64,000 bases of DNA from Posidoniimonas corsicana. Lineage in GTDB: Bacteria; Planctomycetota; Planctomycetia; Pirellulales; Lacipirellulaceae. The number at the start of each line of letters is the position of its first letter. Within the stretch, counting starts at the first letter, position 1. A program made the translations under genes and the position numbers. This document shows, one piece after another, positions 53,123-61,606 of the stretch. The notes below the pieces were generated by a model, which ran no database searches, was not told where the DNA came from, and saw only the letters and a list, made by a program, of their open reading frames with translations. Location of the stretch: positions 4,071,156 through 4,135,155 of the forward strand of contig NZ_SIHJ01000001.1 in assembly GCF_007859765.1 (NCBI RefSeq), in the 5' to 3' direction.

Positions 53123-54829
53123 TTAGGCGGCGTCAACGGCTACAGGTTGCTCGCTGCGGCGGGGGCGTGTGCGCGGGCCGTTGAGCATCCGCCCGATCCA
53201 CGTGTAGCGGACCAGCCAGTCGTAGCTGAGCAGCAGGAGCGCGCTGACCACGCCCAGCAGCAGGCCGATCTTGCCGAGCGACGGGAACACCCAGCCGGCG
53301 ATCAGGTACTGCCCGATGATCACCACCGGCAGGTGCGCCAGGTAGAGCCAGTACGACGAGTCGGACAGGTACCGCATGACGCGGCTCTCATCGCTGTAGA
53401 CCGCGGCGAACAGGCCCATCGAGCCGAACACCATCAGCCAGACGTACAGCACCTGCAGCAGCGAAGCGAGCGGGTGGAACCACGCGGGGTCGAGCCACGC
53501 GTCGCGGAGGCCCCACGGGCCGAGCGTGACCTCGTACCCGAGCGGGAACACCACCAGCAGCGCGACCGGCAGCGTCCACCGCCAGCCGCGGGTCAGGCGG
53601 CCGGCGCCGTCGTGCGCGTCGTAGTACCAGGCGCCGACGAAGAAGAACAGCGCGTAGTACAGCAGGATGTGCGGCGCCGGGATCAGGCCGGTGGACGTGT
53701 CGGGGCCGTAGAGGGTTTCGAGCTCGCCCATCATCCACTGCGGCACGAGGGTCGCGGGCACGAGCCACAGCCACCGCAGCGGCGACAGCAGCGCCGCGGC
53801 CGGCGGGCCGCGCCACGCGAACCGGTCGGCCAGCCACGCGTAGACCGCGAACGCCGGGATCAGCCAGCACAGGTACCACAAGAACCACAGGTGGTGGAAC
53901 ACCGGGAAGTAGACCAGCATGAAGTACAGGCCGCTGATCAGCGCGTTGCTGGCGGGCGGGGGCGGCGCGCCGTCGGCGCCGGCGGCCTGCTCGAGCATCG
54001 GGATCAGCGCCGCGCGGCCCTCCTCGACCTGCGTGCGGCTGACCTCGATGCCGATCAGCTCGGAGAAGAACCTGGTGGTGACCCAATCGACCCGGGCGTT
54101 GTCGAGCGGCGTCGAGCCCAGGCGGTTGGTCGCCGTGGGGTTGGCGTCGTGGGCGAGCAGCAGCCGGCAGCACTCGTCCCGTCCAAAGAAGGCCGCGACG
54201 TGCAGCGGGGTGTCCTGGTCGCGGCTGCCAAAGTCTGGGTCGGCGCCGCTCTCCAGCAGGTACGCGACCAGCTCGTCGTGCCCGAGGGCGATCGCCGAGC
54301 CGAGCGGCGTGGCGCCGCTCCCGGGGTGGCGGAGGTTGAGGTCGGCGCCCGAGTCCACGTACGCACGCACCGGTTCGAGCTGGCCCCCGTTGACGGCTTC
54401 CCAGAACTGCTCGGCCTGCGTGGGCGGGGCGGACGAGTCGTCGGGCTTAGCGGCCAGTTCTCCCGCGATTGCGACGAAGATGAACGCGGCCCAGGTGGCG
54501 GGGACGATGGTGAACATCCCAACGAACAGCGGCAGGCCGATCCGCCGCGCGCGGTGCGTGAGCAGCGCCTTCAGGCCGCGGCTCCGCCACAGCATGGCGG
54601 TGAAGAACCCGCTGAGGAGGAAGAACAGCGGCATGCGGAACCCGTGGATCGCCGCCATTAGCAGGTCGTACACGCCGTTGGCCGAGACGTCGGTCACCGG
54701 CCACGCGGCGGCGGTCTGCGGCGCGAACGAGAGGATCACGTGCAGCACGATGCCCAGCAGCATCGCGACCGCGCGGAGCGCGTCGAGGTCGTGGCGGCGG
54801 GCGGGGCGGTCTGGCAGCGGCTGGGCCAT
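53123..54829 (-). CDS. Acyltransferase with ankyrin repeats inserted
   Basis: 568 residues with the ATG at 54829. An acyltransferase-3/OpgC-type membrane protein: LDALRAVAMLLGIVLHVILS starts the family, and GFRMPLFFLLSGFFTAM and RRIGLPLFVGM are conserved. After about residue 125 comes a soluble insert of ankyrin repeats (about 137-262: GADLNLRHPGSGATPLGSAI, GADPDFGSRDQDTPLHVAAF, NPTATNRLGSTPLDNA). The acyltransferase helices resume at about residue 290. It probably moves acyl groups onto an envelope glycan, with the repeats as a binding module. Confidence 0.85.
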   Translation of the reverse strand: MAQPLPDRPARRHDLDALRAVAMLLGIVLHVILSFAPQTAAAWPVTDVSANGVYDLLMAAIHGFRMPLFFLLSGFFTAMLWRSRGLKALLTHRARRIGLPLFVGMFTIVPATWAAFIFVAIAGELAAKPDDSSAPPTQAEQFWEAVNGGQLEPVRAYVDSGADLNLRHPGSGATPLGSAIALGHDELVAYLLESGADPDFGSRDQDTPLHVAAFFGRDECCRLLLAHDANPTATNRLGSTPLDNARVDWVTTRFFSELIGIEVSRTQVEEGRAALIPMLEQAAGADGAPPPPASNALISGLYFMLVYFPVFHHLWFLWYLCWLIPAFAVYAWLADRFAWRGPPAAALLSPLRWLWLVPATLVPQWMMGELETLYGPDTSTGLIPAPHILLYYALFFFVGAWYYDAHDGAGRLTRGWRWTLPVALLVVFPLGYEVTLGPWGLRDAWLDPAWFHPLASLLQVLYVWLMVFGSMGLFAAVYSDESRVMRYLSDSSYWLYLAHLPVVIIGQYLIAGWVFPSLGKIGLLLGVVSALLLLSYDWLVRYTWIGRMLNGPRTRPRRSEQPVAVDAA

Positions 54830-54920
54830 GTTTGCGTTCCGGGGCGGGGCGGCCTCAGTGTAGCGGAAGAGAGTCCTTCGCCCGGGCGGCCGGGATCTTG
54901 GCGTAGGCAGGCGGAAACGG

Positions 54921-56978
54921 CTACCGGCGGCGGCGGCGGATCGCCAACGCGGCCCAGGCCGCCGGCGCGAGCAGCCACGCGGCTGGTTCGGGGACCGCCC
55001 CAACGCCGGCGGCGGGCAGCCGGGCGCCGTAGTTCATCCGCCAGACCTGGTAGTCCGCCTGGGTTACCTGGCCGTCGCCGTTGCCGTCGGCGCCCTGGCC
55101 GGGGGCGGCGACCGAGTTGCCCAGGGCGTCGCGCCACACGGTGTAGTCGGCCGCGTCGACCGAGCCATCGGCGTTGTAGTCGCCCAGCAGGAACGGGAGC
55201 GTAAGTGACTCTACCGTGCCGTCCTCGGCGAGCTGCACTTGGGCCACGTGCTCGGCGCCCGCCCAGGTAACGGTCACCAGCTGCTGGCCCTTAAACGCCC
55301 GCAGGGAAGCCTCGCCTTGGTCGTTAGTGGCGAGCGACTCGTCGGTCCACCACTCGCCGAACACCAGGTCGATGAACGCCTGGCCGTTGGGCTTGATGCT
55401 CCAGTCGCTGCGGAACAGGGCGGCGTCGGGCGCGAAGTGGGCGTCCTCCCAGAAGCCCCACATCACCACGTCCGACACGCCCTCGTGGGCGAACATCGCG
55501 GTCATGAAGTCGCGGAGGTACTCGGCCTGGAGCTGCTCGTCGGTGGTGTTGTAGTCGAACTCGGTGACCTGCACGTCGAGGCCCAAGTCGGCGTAGCGGT
55601 CGACGATCTGCCACAGGCGCTCGGGGCCGGTGAGGCTGGCGTCGGAGAAGTGCCCCTGCAGGCCGACGCCGTCGACCGGCGCGCCGGCGTCGATGAGGGC
55701 TTCGAGCTGGTCCTCGAGCAGCCGCTGGTTAGACGTGTCGACCCCGCCGCCCGAGGTGAGGATGCCGTACTCGTTGAGGTAGAGCCTGGCGTCGGGCGCG
55801 GCGGCGGCGGCCAGCTGGAACCATTCGGCCATGGCGGCGTCGCCCTCGGGCAGGTTGTCCATGATGTCGTGGTTGGCGCGGGGCTCGTTCACGACGTCCC
55901 ACCAGCCGATGCGTCCGGAGAACTCGCCGGCCAGGTCGGCGATGTGGCCGGCCACCCGGTCGCGCAGCTGCTGCTGCTCGGCCGTGTTGAGCGGCGCGCC
56001 GGCCAGCAGCGAGCGAACGTCCGCCGGCAGGTTAGACTCGCCCGGCCAGACCAGCACGTGCCCGCGGGCCGCGATGCCGTGCGACTCAAGCCAGTCGAGC
56101 GTCTGCGCGGCGCCCGCGCGGGTGAAGTTGCTCCCCCACTCGCCTTCCCAGGGAGGCCACTTGAGGTTGTTTTCGATGGTCGCGATGTTGAACAGCTCGG
56201 CCACCTTGTCCTTGTAGTCGTCGTGCACCGGGTTGTTGTCGCGGAGGCGGACCGCCTGCACGGCGGAGCCGAAGCCGAACGCGTGCGACTGCTGCCGCAC
56301 CCGCACGCCGGCCCCGGCGACCTCCGCGCCGCTGGCGTCGGTCACGCGGACGGTGAGGTCGGCCTTGCGGACGGCGTCGATCCGCGCGGCGGCCTCGGCC
56401 CGCCAGGGCGCGTCGGGCGCGTGGCCCTCGTACGGCGGGGGCGGCGGGGCGTCGGTGCTGACCAGCAGGTTGTCGAAGGTGAGGTCGAACGGCTCGGGCG
56501 AGGCCCACTGCCCCTCGACGGCCCAGTTGGTGATCTGCGACAGGTCCGGCGGCGTGTCGACGAAGCCGCTGCCGTCGTACACGGCGTCGGGCTCGGCCAG
56601 CGTGTTGAGCGAAGTCAGCCGCACCGGTTCGCCCGGCGTGTAGCCGCTGGCGTTGAAGTTCCACCGCCCGGACAAGCCGGACGCGTCGTTCAATTGAACC
56701 AGGAAGAAGTCGGTCCCATGGGCGGCGTTCGGTGTGAAGTCGACCACCAGCCGCCCGTCGGCGAAGCCCGAGAGGTCGAGCGTCTGGTTCACCACGCCGG
56801 CGCCCCAGCCGTCCGCCGGGTCATACAACCGGACGCTGCCGGCATCGGACTGCTGCTCGAAGCCGCCGTAGGTGTAGGAGAACCCCGCGCCATCGAAGTC
56901 GGAAAGCACGAATTCATCGCCGCGGCAGACCACCGCGGCGGCAAGCAACAACACAACAGCAGGGGCGGAGCGGAGCAT
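54921..56978 (-). CDS. GH10 endo-1,4-beta-xylanase with dockerin and PEP-CTERM
   Basis: 685 residues with the ATG at 56978. A signal peptide (APAVVLLLAAAVVCRG) is followed by a carbohydrate-binding-like beta domain (about residues 22-175), then GH10: acid/base Glu in WWDVVNEPRANHD, nucleophile Glu in DVQVTEFDYN. A short beta module follows, then a dockerin-like pair (DYNADGSVDAADYTVW, DGNGDGQVTQADYQVW), then PEP-CTERM (AVPEPAAWLLAPAAWAALAI, RRRRR). It degrades xylan outside the cell and is probably sorted to the envelope by exosortase. Confidence 0.93.
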   Translation of the reverse strand: MLRSAPAVVLLLAAAVVCRGDEFVLSDFDGAGFSYTYGGFEQQSDAGSVRLYDPADGWGAGVVNQTLDLSGFADGRLVVDFTPNAAHGTDFFLVQLNDASGLSGRWNFNASGYTPGEPVRLTSLNTLAEPDAVYDGSGFVDTPPDLSQITNWAVEGQWASPEPFDLTFDNLLVSTDAPPPPPYEGHAPDAPWRAEAAARIDAVRKADLTVRVTDASGAEVAGAGVRVRQQSHAFGFGSAVQAVRLRDNNPVHDDYKDKVAELFNIATIENNLKWPPWEGEWGSNFTRAGAAQTLDWLESHGIAARGHVLVWPGESNLPADVRSLLAGAPLNTAEQQQLRDRVAGHIADLAGEFSGRIGWWDVVNEPRANHDIMDNLPEGDAAMAEWFQLAAAAAPDARLYLNEYGILTSGGGVDTSNQRLLEDQLEALIDAGAPVDGVGLQGHFSDASLTGPERLWQIVDRYADLGLDVQVTEFDYNTTDEQLQAEYLRDFMTAMFAHEGVSDVVMWGFWEDAHFAPDAALFRSDWSIKPNGQAFIDLVFGEWWTDESLATNDQGEASLRAFKGQQLVTVTWAGAEHVAQVQLAEDGTVESLTLPFLLGDYNADGSVDAADYTVWRDALGNSVAAPGQGADGNGDGQVTQADYQVWRMNYGARLPAAGVGAVPEPAAWLLAPAAWAALAIRRRRR

Positions 56979-57065
56979 ACGCGGGTCCCGGACCGGGAAG
57001 ACAAGCCAACGCCCGCCCAGTATACCGCCCCGCTGCAGCGGCGGCGAACAACCGACCCGCACCGC

Positions 57066-57419
57066 CTACCCGGGCAGCCCCTCCAGCTCGAACACCGGGC
57101 GCACCTCGACCGTGCCCTTCTTGGCCGGCGGGATGCTGGCGGCGAAGGCGAGCGCGTCGTCGAGCGTGGGGACGTCGATCACGTAGAAGCCGCCGAGCTG
57201 CTCGGTGGTCTCGGCGAAGGGGCCGTCGGTCACGCGCCGCTCGCCGTCCCGCACGCGGACGCTGACTGCGGTCGCGACCGGGTGCAGCGGGCTGGCCATG
57301 AGGTACTGCCCCTTGGCGGCGAGGTTGTCGCAGAGCTTGGCCGACTCGGCCATGCATTCCGATCGTTCCTGTTCGGTCCACGCCTCCTCGGCGCCGTAAA
57401 CCAGCAACATGTACTTCAT
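57066..57419 (-). CDS. YciI/DGPF domain protein
   Basis: 117 residues. MKYMLLVYGAEEAWTE starts it, and the hallmark DGPFAETTEQLGGFYVIDVP is in the middle. YciI-like proteins have a ferredoxin-like fold and no settled role; DGPF proteins occur with ECF42 sigma factors. Last of nine closely spaced minus-strand genes. Confidence 0.9.
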   Translation of the reverse strand: MKYMLLVYGAEEAWTEQERSECMAESAKLCDNLAAKGQYLMASPLHPVATAVSVRVRDGERRVTDGPFAETTEQLGGFYVIDVPTLDDALAFAASIPPAKKGTVEVRPVFELEGLPG

Positions 57420-57449
57420 TGCGGGGTTCCTTCGCGGATGTGCATCGGG

Positions 57450-57932
57450 TTACTTGGCGGCTTGCTGGAGCGCAGCGATGTCGATTTTCTCCATCTGCAT
57501 GATTGCGCTGATTACCTTCTCGCTACTAGCCGGGTCGGCGATCAGTTGCTCGACGCAGTCGGGGACGATCTGCCACGACACCCCGTAGCGGTCCTTGAGC
57601 CAGCCGCACTGCAGGTTGCTGCCGCCTTGGGCCAACTTTTGCCAGTAGTGGTCGACCTCGTACTGCGTTTCACACACGACCTGCAGCGAGAGCGCCTCGC
57701 TGAACTCGGCGCGGGGGCCGTTCAGCGCAGTGAACGAAACGCCGTCCAGCACGAACGCGACCGTGAGCGCCGTGCCGGGGGTCTTGCCGTGGATCTCTCG
57801 CCCGGCCTCGCCGTACCGCGAGATGGCGTTGATTTTGGAGTTGGGGAAGACGGACACGTAGAACTCGGCCGCCTGCTCGGCCTGATCCTCGAACATCAAG
57901 CATGGCACAACGCGTGGGCCTTTGATCGGCAT
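57450..57932 (-). CDS. VOC/PhnB-like protein
   Basis: 160 residues with the ATG at 57932 (MPIKGPRVVPCLMFEDQAEQ). PhnB-type VOC text: AAEFYVSVFPNSKINAISRY, VAFVLDGVSFTALNGP, CGWLKDRYGVSWQIVP. A single-chain double module acting probably as a dimer. Position inside the operon suggests it is part of the sigma-factor regulon. Confidence 0.88.
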   Translation of the reverse strand: MPIKGPRVVPCLMFEDQAEQAAEFYVSVFPNSKINAISRYGEAGREIHGKTPGTALTVAFVLDGVSFTALNGPRAEFSEALSLQVVCETQYEVDHYWQKLAQGGSNLQCGWLKDRYGVSWQIVPDCVEQLIADPASSEKVISAIMQMEKIDIAALQQAAK

Positions 57933-57969
57933 GGGGGTCTCCTGTTGGTTCCTGACGTCGGCGGCATCA

Positions 57970-58701
57970 CTAACCGCCGTAGGTTGGCCGCTGCGGCCAG
58001 CCCGGGGGCGATTCTTCAAAGTCTTCCTGCCGGCCGTACGGGGTTTGGTCGAGCAGGCTGTAGGCGTCGGTCAGCCGCTCCACGCCCCGTGCGTACGTGG
58101 AGTAGGTGTGGTAGGGCTCGCCACCGACCGAGAAGAAGACGCTCAGGCCGTGTGTCTCGCCGTTGGCGAACCACGGCTCGCCGTTGCTCCGCGCGATCAC
58201 CTCCTGCTCGTCACGGTAGTTGTGCTGTAGCGGAACAACCCCGCGGTCCAGCGTGACGTGGTAGTCGTAGTTGAAATCGCTGTCGTGCGACGAGCACCAC
58301 GGCAGCGTCCAGCCTTGGTCTTCCTTGTACGCGGCCAGCTTCTCGTACGGCGCCCGCGAAACGAGCAGCAGCGTGGTGTCGCGTTCCGCCAGCATCGACA
58401 GGTTCCCCAGTGCGTTGACAAAGTCGGTGCAGCCGCTGCAGCCGCGATCCCAGTCTGGGTCATACATGAAGTGATACACGATCAACTGCCGCCGGCCCTC
58501 GAACAGATCGGGCAGGCCGAGCTCGCCATTGGGCCCGGTGAACCGGTAGGCCTTTTGGACCCGCTCCATAGGCAGCCGGCGGCGCATCGCAGTGATGCGG
58601 TCGTACTGCCGGGTGAGTTCTTTCTCAGCCGCGAGCAGGTCTTTTCGCCGTGCAAGCCACTCATTGTGGTTGACGACGGGCGGGTGCGATATGGCGGTCA
58701 T
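57970..58701 (-). CDS. DUF899 domain protein
   Basis: 243 residues with the ATG at 58701 ([20 protein letters not shown]). DUF899 (thioredoxin-like) features: [40 protein letters not shown] and [15 protein letters not shown]. The CSGC pair is at the place of a thioredoxin CxxC active site, so redox activity is likely. It is in the middle of the operon. Confidence 0.88.
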   Translation of the reverse strand: MTAISHPPVVNHNEWLARRKDLLAAEKELTRQYDRITAMRRRLPMERVQKAYRFTGPNGELGLPDLFEGRRQLIVYHFMYDPDWDRGCSGCTDFVNALGNLSMLAERDTTLLLVSRAPYEKLAAYKEDQGWTLPWCSSHDSDFNYDYHVTLDRGVVPLQHNYRDEQEVIARSNGEPWFANGETHGLSVFFSVGGEPYHTYSTYARGVERLTDAYSLLDQTPYGRQEDFEESPPGWPQRPTYGG

Positions 58702-58711
58702 TGGGGGGTTC

Positions 58712-59014
58712 CTATTCGTGATCGGCGACAGGCGCCGTGGGTTGTCCACCGCTGCAAGGGCGGCGGGTCAGAGCCCGCCACGTCTCCAGGGCGACGACAG
58801 CGGCGGGCAGCAGGAGGGCGGCGCCGATTGCGTAGTAGAGCGTCGCGGCAAGGCGGGCCGAAACACTCACCCCCGCCAGCACCATGATCCATCCAGCCAG
58901 GCAGAGGGGGCACTTTGGCAGGAGCAGGAACCCGGCGAGTGGCGCCAGCCCGCCCGCGGCGCCAACCACCCTGGGCAGGACGCCTCGTTGCTTTTGCTTG
59001 CAGCATGCTTTCAT
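58712..59014 (-). CDS. Small cysteine-bearing membrane protein
   Basis: 100 residues with the ATG at 59014. It begins MKACCKQKQ and has a second pair KCPLC; two or three hydrophobic segments lie at about residues 16-30, 40-55 and 62-80. The N-terminal CC plus the CPLC could bind or carry a metal such as mercury or copper, or act in redox. No family is named with confidence. Ten bases before the DUF899 gene. Confidence 0.6.
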   Translation of the reverse strand: MKACCKQKQRGVLPRVVGAAGGLAPLAGFLLLPKCPLCLAGWIMVLAGVSVSARLAATLYYAIGAALLLPAAVVALETWRALTRRPCSGGQPTAPVADHE

Positions 59015-59033
59015 CGTGGCGTGCCGGAAGGGG

Positions 59034-59462
59034 TTAGCTCTGCTTGGCATTCAGCTCGAGGCGCATCTGTTCTTCGCGTTCGGCCAGGCCCTCCGGCGCG
59101 GCGTCGGCAAAGTCCTCGATTGTGTAGAGCGGCCGGATCTCGATCTCGGAGTCTTCCGGCATCGGGTTGGGGCAGCGTTTGACCCAAGCGACGGCGTCGT
59201 CCAGCGAGTCGACCTCCCACAGCCAGTAGCCGGCGACCAGCTCCTTGGTCTCGGCGAAGGGGCCGTCGATCACGGCGCGGTCGGCGCCGCTGAACCTGAC
59301 CCGCAGCCCCTGGGAGCTGGGCTTCAGGCCCTCGCCCGCCAGCATGACGCCGGCCGCGACGAGCTCCTCATTGAACTTTCCCATCGCGGTCAGCAGCTCC
59401 TCGCTGGGGAGCTGCCCCGCCTCGGACGACTCGGTCGCTTTGACCAACACCATTACCTTCAT
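59034..59462 (-). CDS. YciI/DGPF domain protein
   Basis: 142 residues. MKVMVLVKATESSEAGQLPS starts it and the hallmark DGPFAETKELVAGYWLWEVD is present. Long C-terminal helix. Second DGPF protein of the operon, close to the small membrane protein gene. Confidence 0.9.
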   Translation of the reverse strand: MKVMVLVKATESSEAGQLPSEELLTAMGKFNEELVAAGVMLAGEGLKPSSQGLRVRFSGADRAVIDGPFAETKELVAGYWLWEVDSLDDAVAWVKRCPNPMPEDSEIEIRPLYTIEDFADAAPEGLAEREEQMRLELNAKQS

Positions 59463-59507
59463 CGAACCTCTCCTGGGATTGAATGCTATGAACGGCTACG
59501 CCGCGTC

Positions 59508-59855
59508 CTACCTGGCGGGGGCTTCCTCGAGCCGGCGGACCTCGACCGTGCCGCTCTGTGCGGAAGGGAACCGGCTGGCGATGGCCACGGCCTCGTCCAG
59601 CGTGTCGACGTCCACCAGCACGTATCCGCCGAGCTGCTCCTTGGTCTCGGCGAACGGCCCGTCGCGGCAGGTCGCCTGGCCGTCGCGAACGAGTACGCTG
59701 ACGGCCGTGGCGACCGGCTCCAGGGGCGACGCGGCCACGTACTTCGACTCGGCGTGCAGCTCGCGGCAGATCTGCAGAGCGTTCTCCATCTCGCCCGGCA
59801 GCTCCTCGGCGGTGAACGCGTCCTCGCGGTTGTACATCAGCAGCAGGTACTTCAT
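59508..59855 (-). CDS. YciI/DGPF domain protein
   Basis: 115 residues. MKYLLLMYNREDAFTAEELP starts it and DGPFAETKEQLGGYVLVDVD follows. It is coupled to the next upstream gene by a 4-base gap. Confidence 0.9.
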   Translation of the reverse strand: MKYLLLMYNREDAFTAEELPGEMENALQICRELHAESKYVAASPLEPVATAVSVLVRDGQATCRDGPFAETKEQLGGYVLVDVDTLDEAVAIASRFPSAQSGTVEVRRLEEAPAR

Positions 59856-59859
59856 CCGG

Positions 59860-60255
59860 CTACTCCCCCACCCCTGCCGCCTGGTCGCGCTGGGCGATCA
59901 GGGCGTTGATGGTCTCGTCCGCGGGCCGGACCTCGAACGGCCCGAACCGCACGCCCGGGTGCTTGGACATCAGCGCGATGGCGTGGTTGAGGTCGCGGGC
60001 CTCGAGCAGCAGGATGCCGCCGAGGTGCTCCTTGGTCTCGGAGTAGGGGCCGTCGGTGACGGCGGCCTTGCCGTTCTGGTGGCGGAGCACAACGCCCGCT
60101 TCGCCGCCCTGCAGGGCCTCGCCGCCGAGGAAGTGCCCGCCCCGACGCAGCTCGTCGTCGTAGGCGAAGCACTCCTCCATGCCGGCTTTCATCTCCACCT
60201 CGCTCATCGCGGCGAACTTCGACTCGTCGTAATAGCCGAGGCAGACAAACTTCAT
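59860..60255 (-). CDS. YciI/DGPF domain protein
   Basis: 131 residues. It begins [20 protein letters not shown] and the hallmark reads [20 protein letters not shown], i.e. DGPY rather than DGPF. The end DQAAGVGE is close to the start of the following gene. DGPY is a natural variant of the family. Confidence 0.9.
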   Translation of the reverse strand: MKFVCLGYYDESKFAAMSEVEMKAGMEECFAYDDELRRGGHFLGGEALQGGEAGVVLRHQNGKAAVTDGPYSETKEHLGGILLLEARDLNHAIALMSKHPGVRFGPFEVRPADETINALIAQRDQAAGVGE

Positions 60256-60294
60256 CGTGCTGGTTCCTTTGCGGGTGGAGCGAGGGCAGTGGCG

Positions 60295-60777
60295 CTAGGA
60301 CTGGGGCGCCTGCTGGATGGCCTCTTTCATGGCCTCGTTCACCTCTTCGGGCGTGAGGTCCTTGATGTGGGTGGCGAACGACCAGCAGTGGCCGAACGGG
60401 TCGACGACCACCGCGTAGCGGTCGCCCCAGAACATGTCGGCGGGCGGCATGCGGGGGGTAGCGCCGGCGTCGACCGCCTGCTGGAACGCGGCGTCGCAGT
60501 CGTCGACATGGCGGTGCAGCGTGACCGGCGTGCCGCCCAACGCCGCCGGGTTGCGCTGCGCGCCGTCGCAGTACTCAGGGAACTCGTCGGCGAGGAACAC
60601 GAACTGCTCACCGATCCGGATGCAGGCGTGCATCAGCCGCTCGCCGCCCGGTTCCGGCAGGCGCATCTGCTCCTCGGCGCCGAACGCCTGCTTGTAGAAC
60701 TCGATCGCGTCGGGCGCCGAGCTGCAGACCAGGTGGGGGATGACGCCGTTGAACTGTTCGGGGTTGCTGTTGGACAT
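60295..60777 (-). CDS. VOC family protein
   Basis: 160 residues. VOC text: GVIPHLVCSSAPDAIEFYKQ, AFGAEEQMRLP, FVFLADEFPEYC and DRYAVVVDPFGHCWSFATHI. The closest known kind is the PhnB-like/glyoxalase group. A long helical tail follows. Second gene of the operon. Confidence 0.9.
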   Translation of the reverse strand: MSNSNPEQFNGVIPHLVCSSAPDAIEFYKQAFGAEEQMRLPEPGGERLMHACIRIGEQFVFLADEFPEYCDGAQRNPAALGGTPVTLHRHVDDCDAAFQQAVDAGATPRMPPADMFWGDRYAVVVDPFGHCWSFATHIKDLTPEEVNEAMKEAIQQAPQS

Positions 60778-60807
60778 GGTTCGCTCCGTTGGATACTGGA
60801 TGGTTGC

Positions 60808-61374
60808 TTAACGCTTGCGGGCGTACTTGATTTCCATGCCCTTCTGCCAGGAACCGTCGTCCTGCTGCACCGAGGAGGTGAAAGTCAGATGATCGTCGTC
60901 CTGCACCTCGAGGACCTCTTTAAACTTGCTCAGCCCGCCGGGCTTCATCGGGCAGGGGCCCTCGCACAGGAGGGTAAGCTGGTTGCGTTTGTCGTTCAGT
61001 TGGCCCCGGTAGTCCCACTGGTAGTCGGACATCGAATCGATCCAAGTCCCGACGAACTGCTGTTTCTCCGCGTTGAATCCGAGCGTTTGCAGCCCTACGT
61101 ACGGGGCGCCCATCATCTCGCCGCGGTGCTCGGACTGGATCCAGAATTTTCCGAGCGGCCTGGTGGCGGCCGTGCCGCGGCTGGTCATCGCGGGCTGGCC
61201 GGGCATGTGGATCGTGACAGTCGTTTCCCACTCTCCGGCCAGCTTCTGCTGCAGCCACTCGTGCTGCTTGGTGGGCTTCGGCATCTCCGGCATAGGGGGC
61301 GTTTCTTGCGCATGAGCGCTGGTCCAGACGGCCGAAAGAATCAACAACACGTGGACCGGTACGATAACTCGCAT
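60808..61374 (-). CDS. DUF1579 domain protein, exported
   Basis: 188 residues. Signal peptide at the start (RVIVPVHVLLILSAVWTSAH). DUF1579 text: KPTKQHEWLQQKLAGEWETT, STRGTAATRPLGKFW-like start with SRGTAATRPLGKFWIQSEHR, and QFVGTWIDSMSDYQWDYRG. It is the first gene of the operon, and the candidate ECF promoter lies just before it. Family role unknown. Confidence 0.88.
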   Translation of the reverse strand: MRVIVPVHVLLILSAVWTSAHAQETPPMPEMPKPTKQHEWLQQKLAGEWETTVTIHMPGQPAMTSRGTAATRPLGKFWIQSEHRGEMMGAPYVGLQTLGFNAEKQQFVGTWIDSMSDYQWDYRGQLNDKRNQLTLLCEGPCPMKPGGLSKFKEVLEVQDDDHLTFTSSVQQDDGSWQKGMEIKYARKR

Positions 61375-61438
61375 GACTTGCTCCAGATGGGGAAAAGGAT
61401 GGCGACGTTGCTCCGCCGCCTCGTGGTTCTACCAGGTA

Positions 61439-61465
61439 GTCGAACGCCCGGCGCGATGCTCGACA
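61439..61465 (-). promoter_or_regulatory. Candidate ECF42-type promoter of the DUF1579-DGPF operon
   Basis: On the minus strand TGTCGA (61460-61465) is followed by a 17-base spacer and CGAC (61439-61442). A second TGTCGA is at 61506-61511, without a well-spaced -10. ECF42 targets are reported to have a TGTCGA -35 and a CGA-type -10. The leader to the ATG at 61374 is about 60 bases. Confidence 0.5.
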
Positions 61466-61546
61466 GGCGCCCGGAAAGAATTCGAAAGAATCTCGACTAG
61501 TACCGTCGACAGCGTTCCAACTAGAGCGTCAATCAACCCGATTTCA

Positions 61547-61562
61547 GTAGAAACCGGCCACC
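61547..61562 (+). repeat. Third copy of the GTAGAAA-GGCCACC motif
   Basis: GTAGAAACCGGCCACC resembles 7180-7196 and 52131-52148; CTAATAGGGGGAG follows, as GGATAGAAAGGGG does at 52154. No HTH gene is attached here. Confidence 0.45.
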
Positions 61563-61606
61563 TGAGGCCCTCTAATAGGGGGAGTCGCTCACAGCTGAGC
61601 CTCGAG

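Noticed and set aside
55239-58256. Very long open frame (about 1005 codons) on the plus strand opposite the xylanase and the DGPF operon
   Set aside because: It spans several well supported minus-strand genes and their gaps, has low-complexity Val/Gly/Arg/Ala text and no motifs. It is an effect of high third-position GC.
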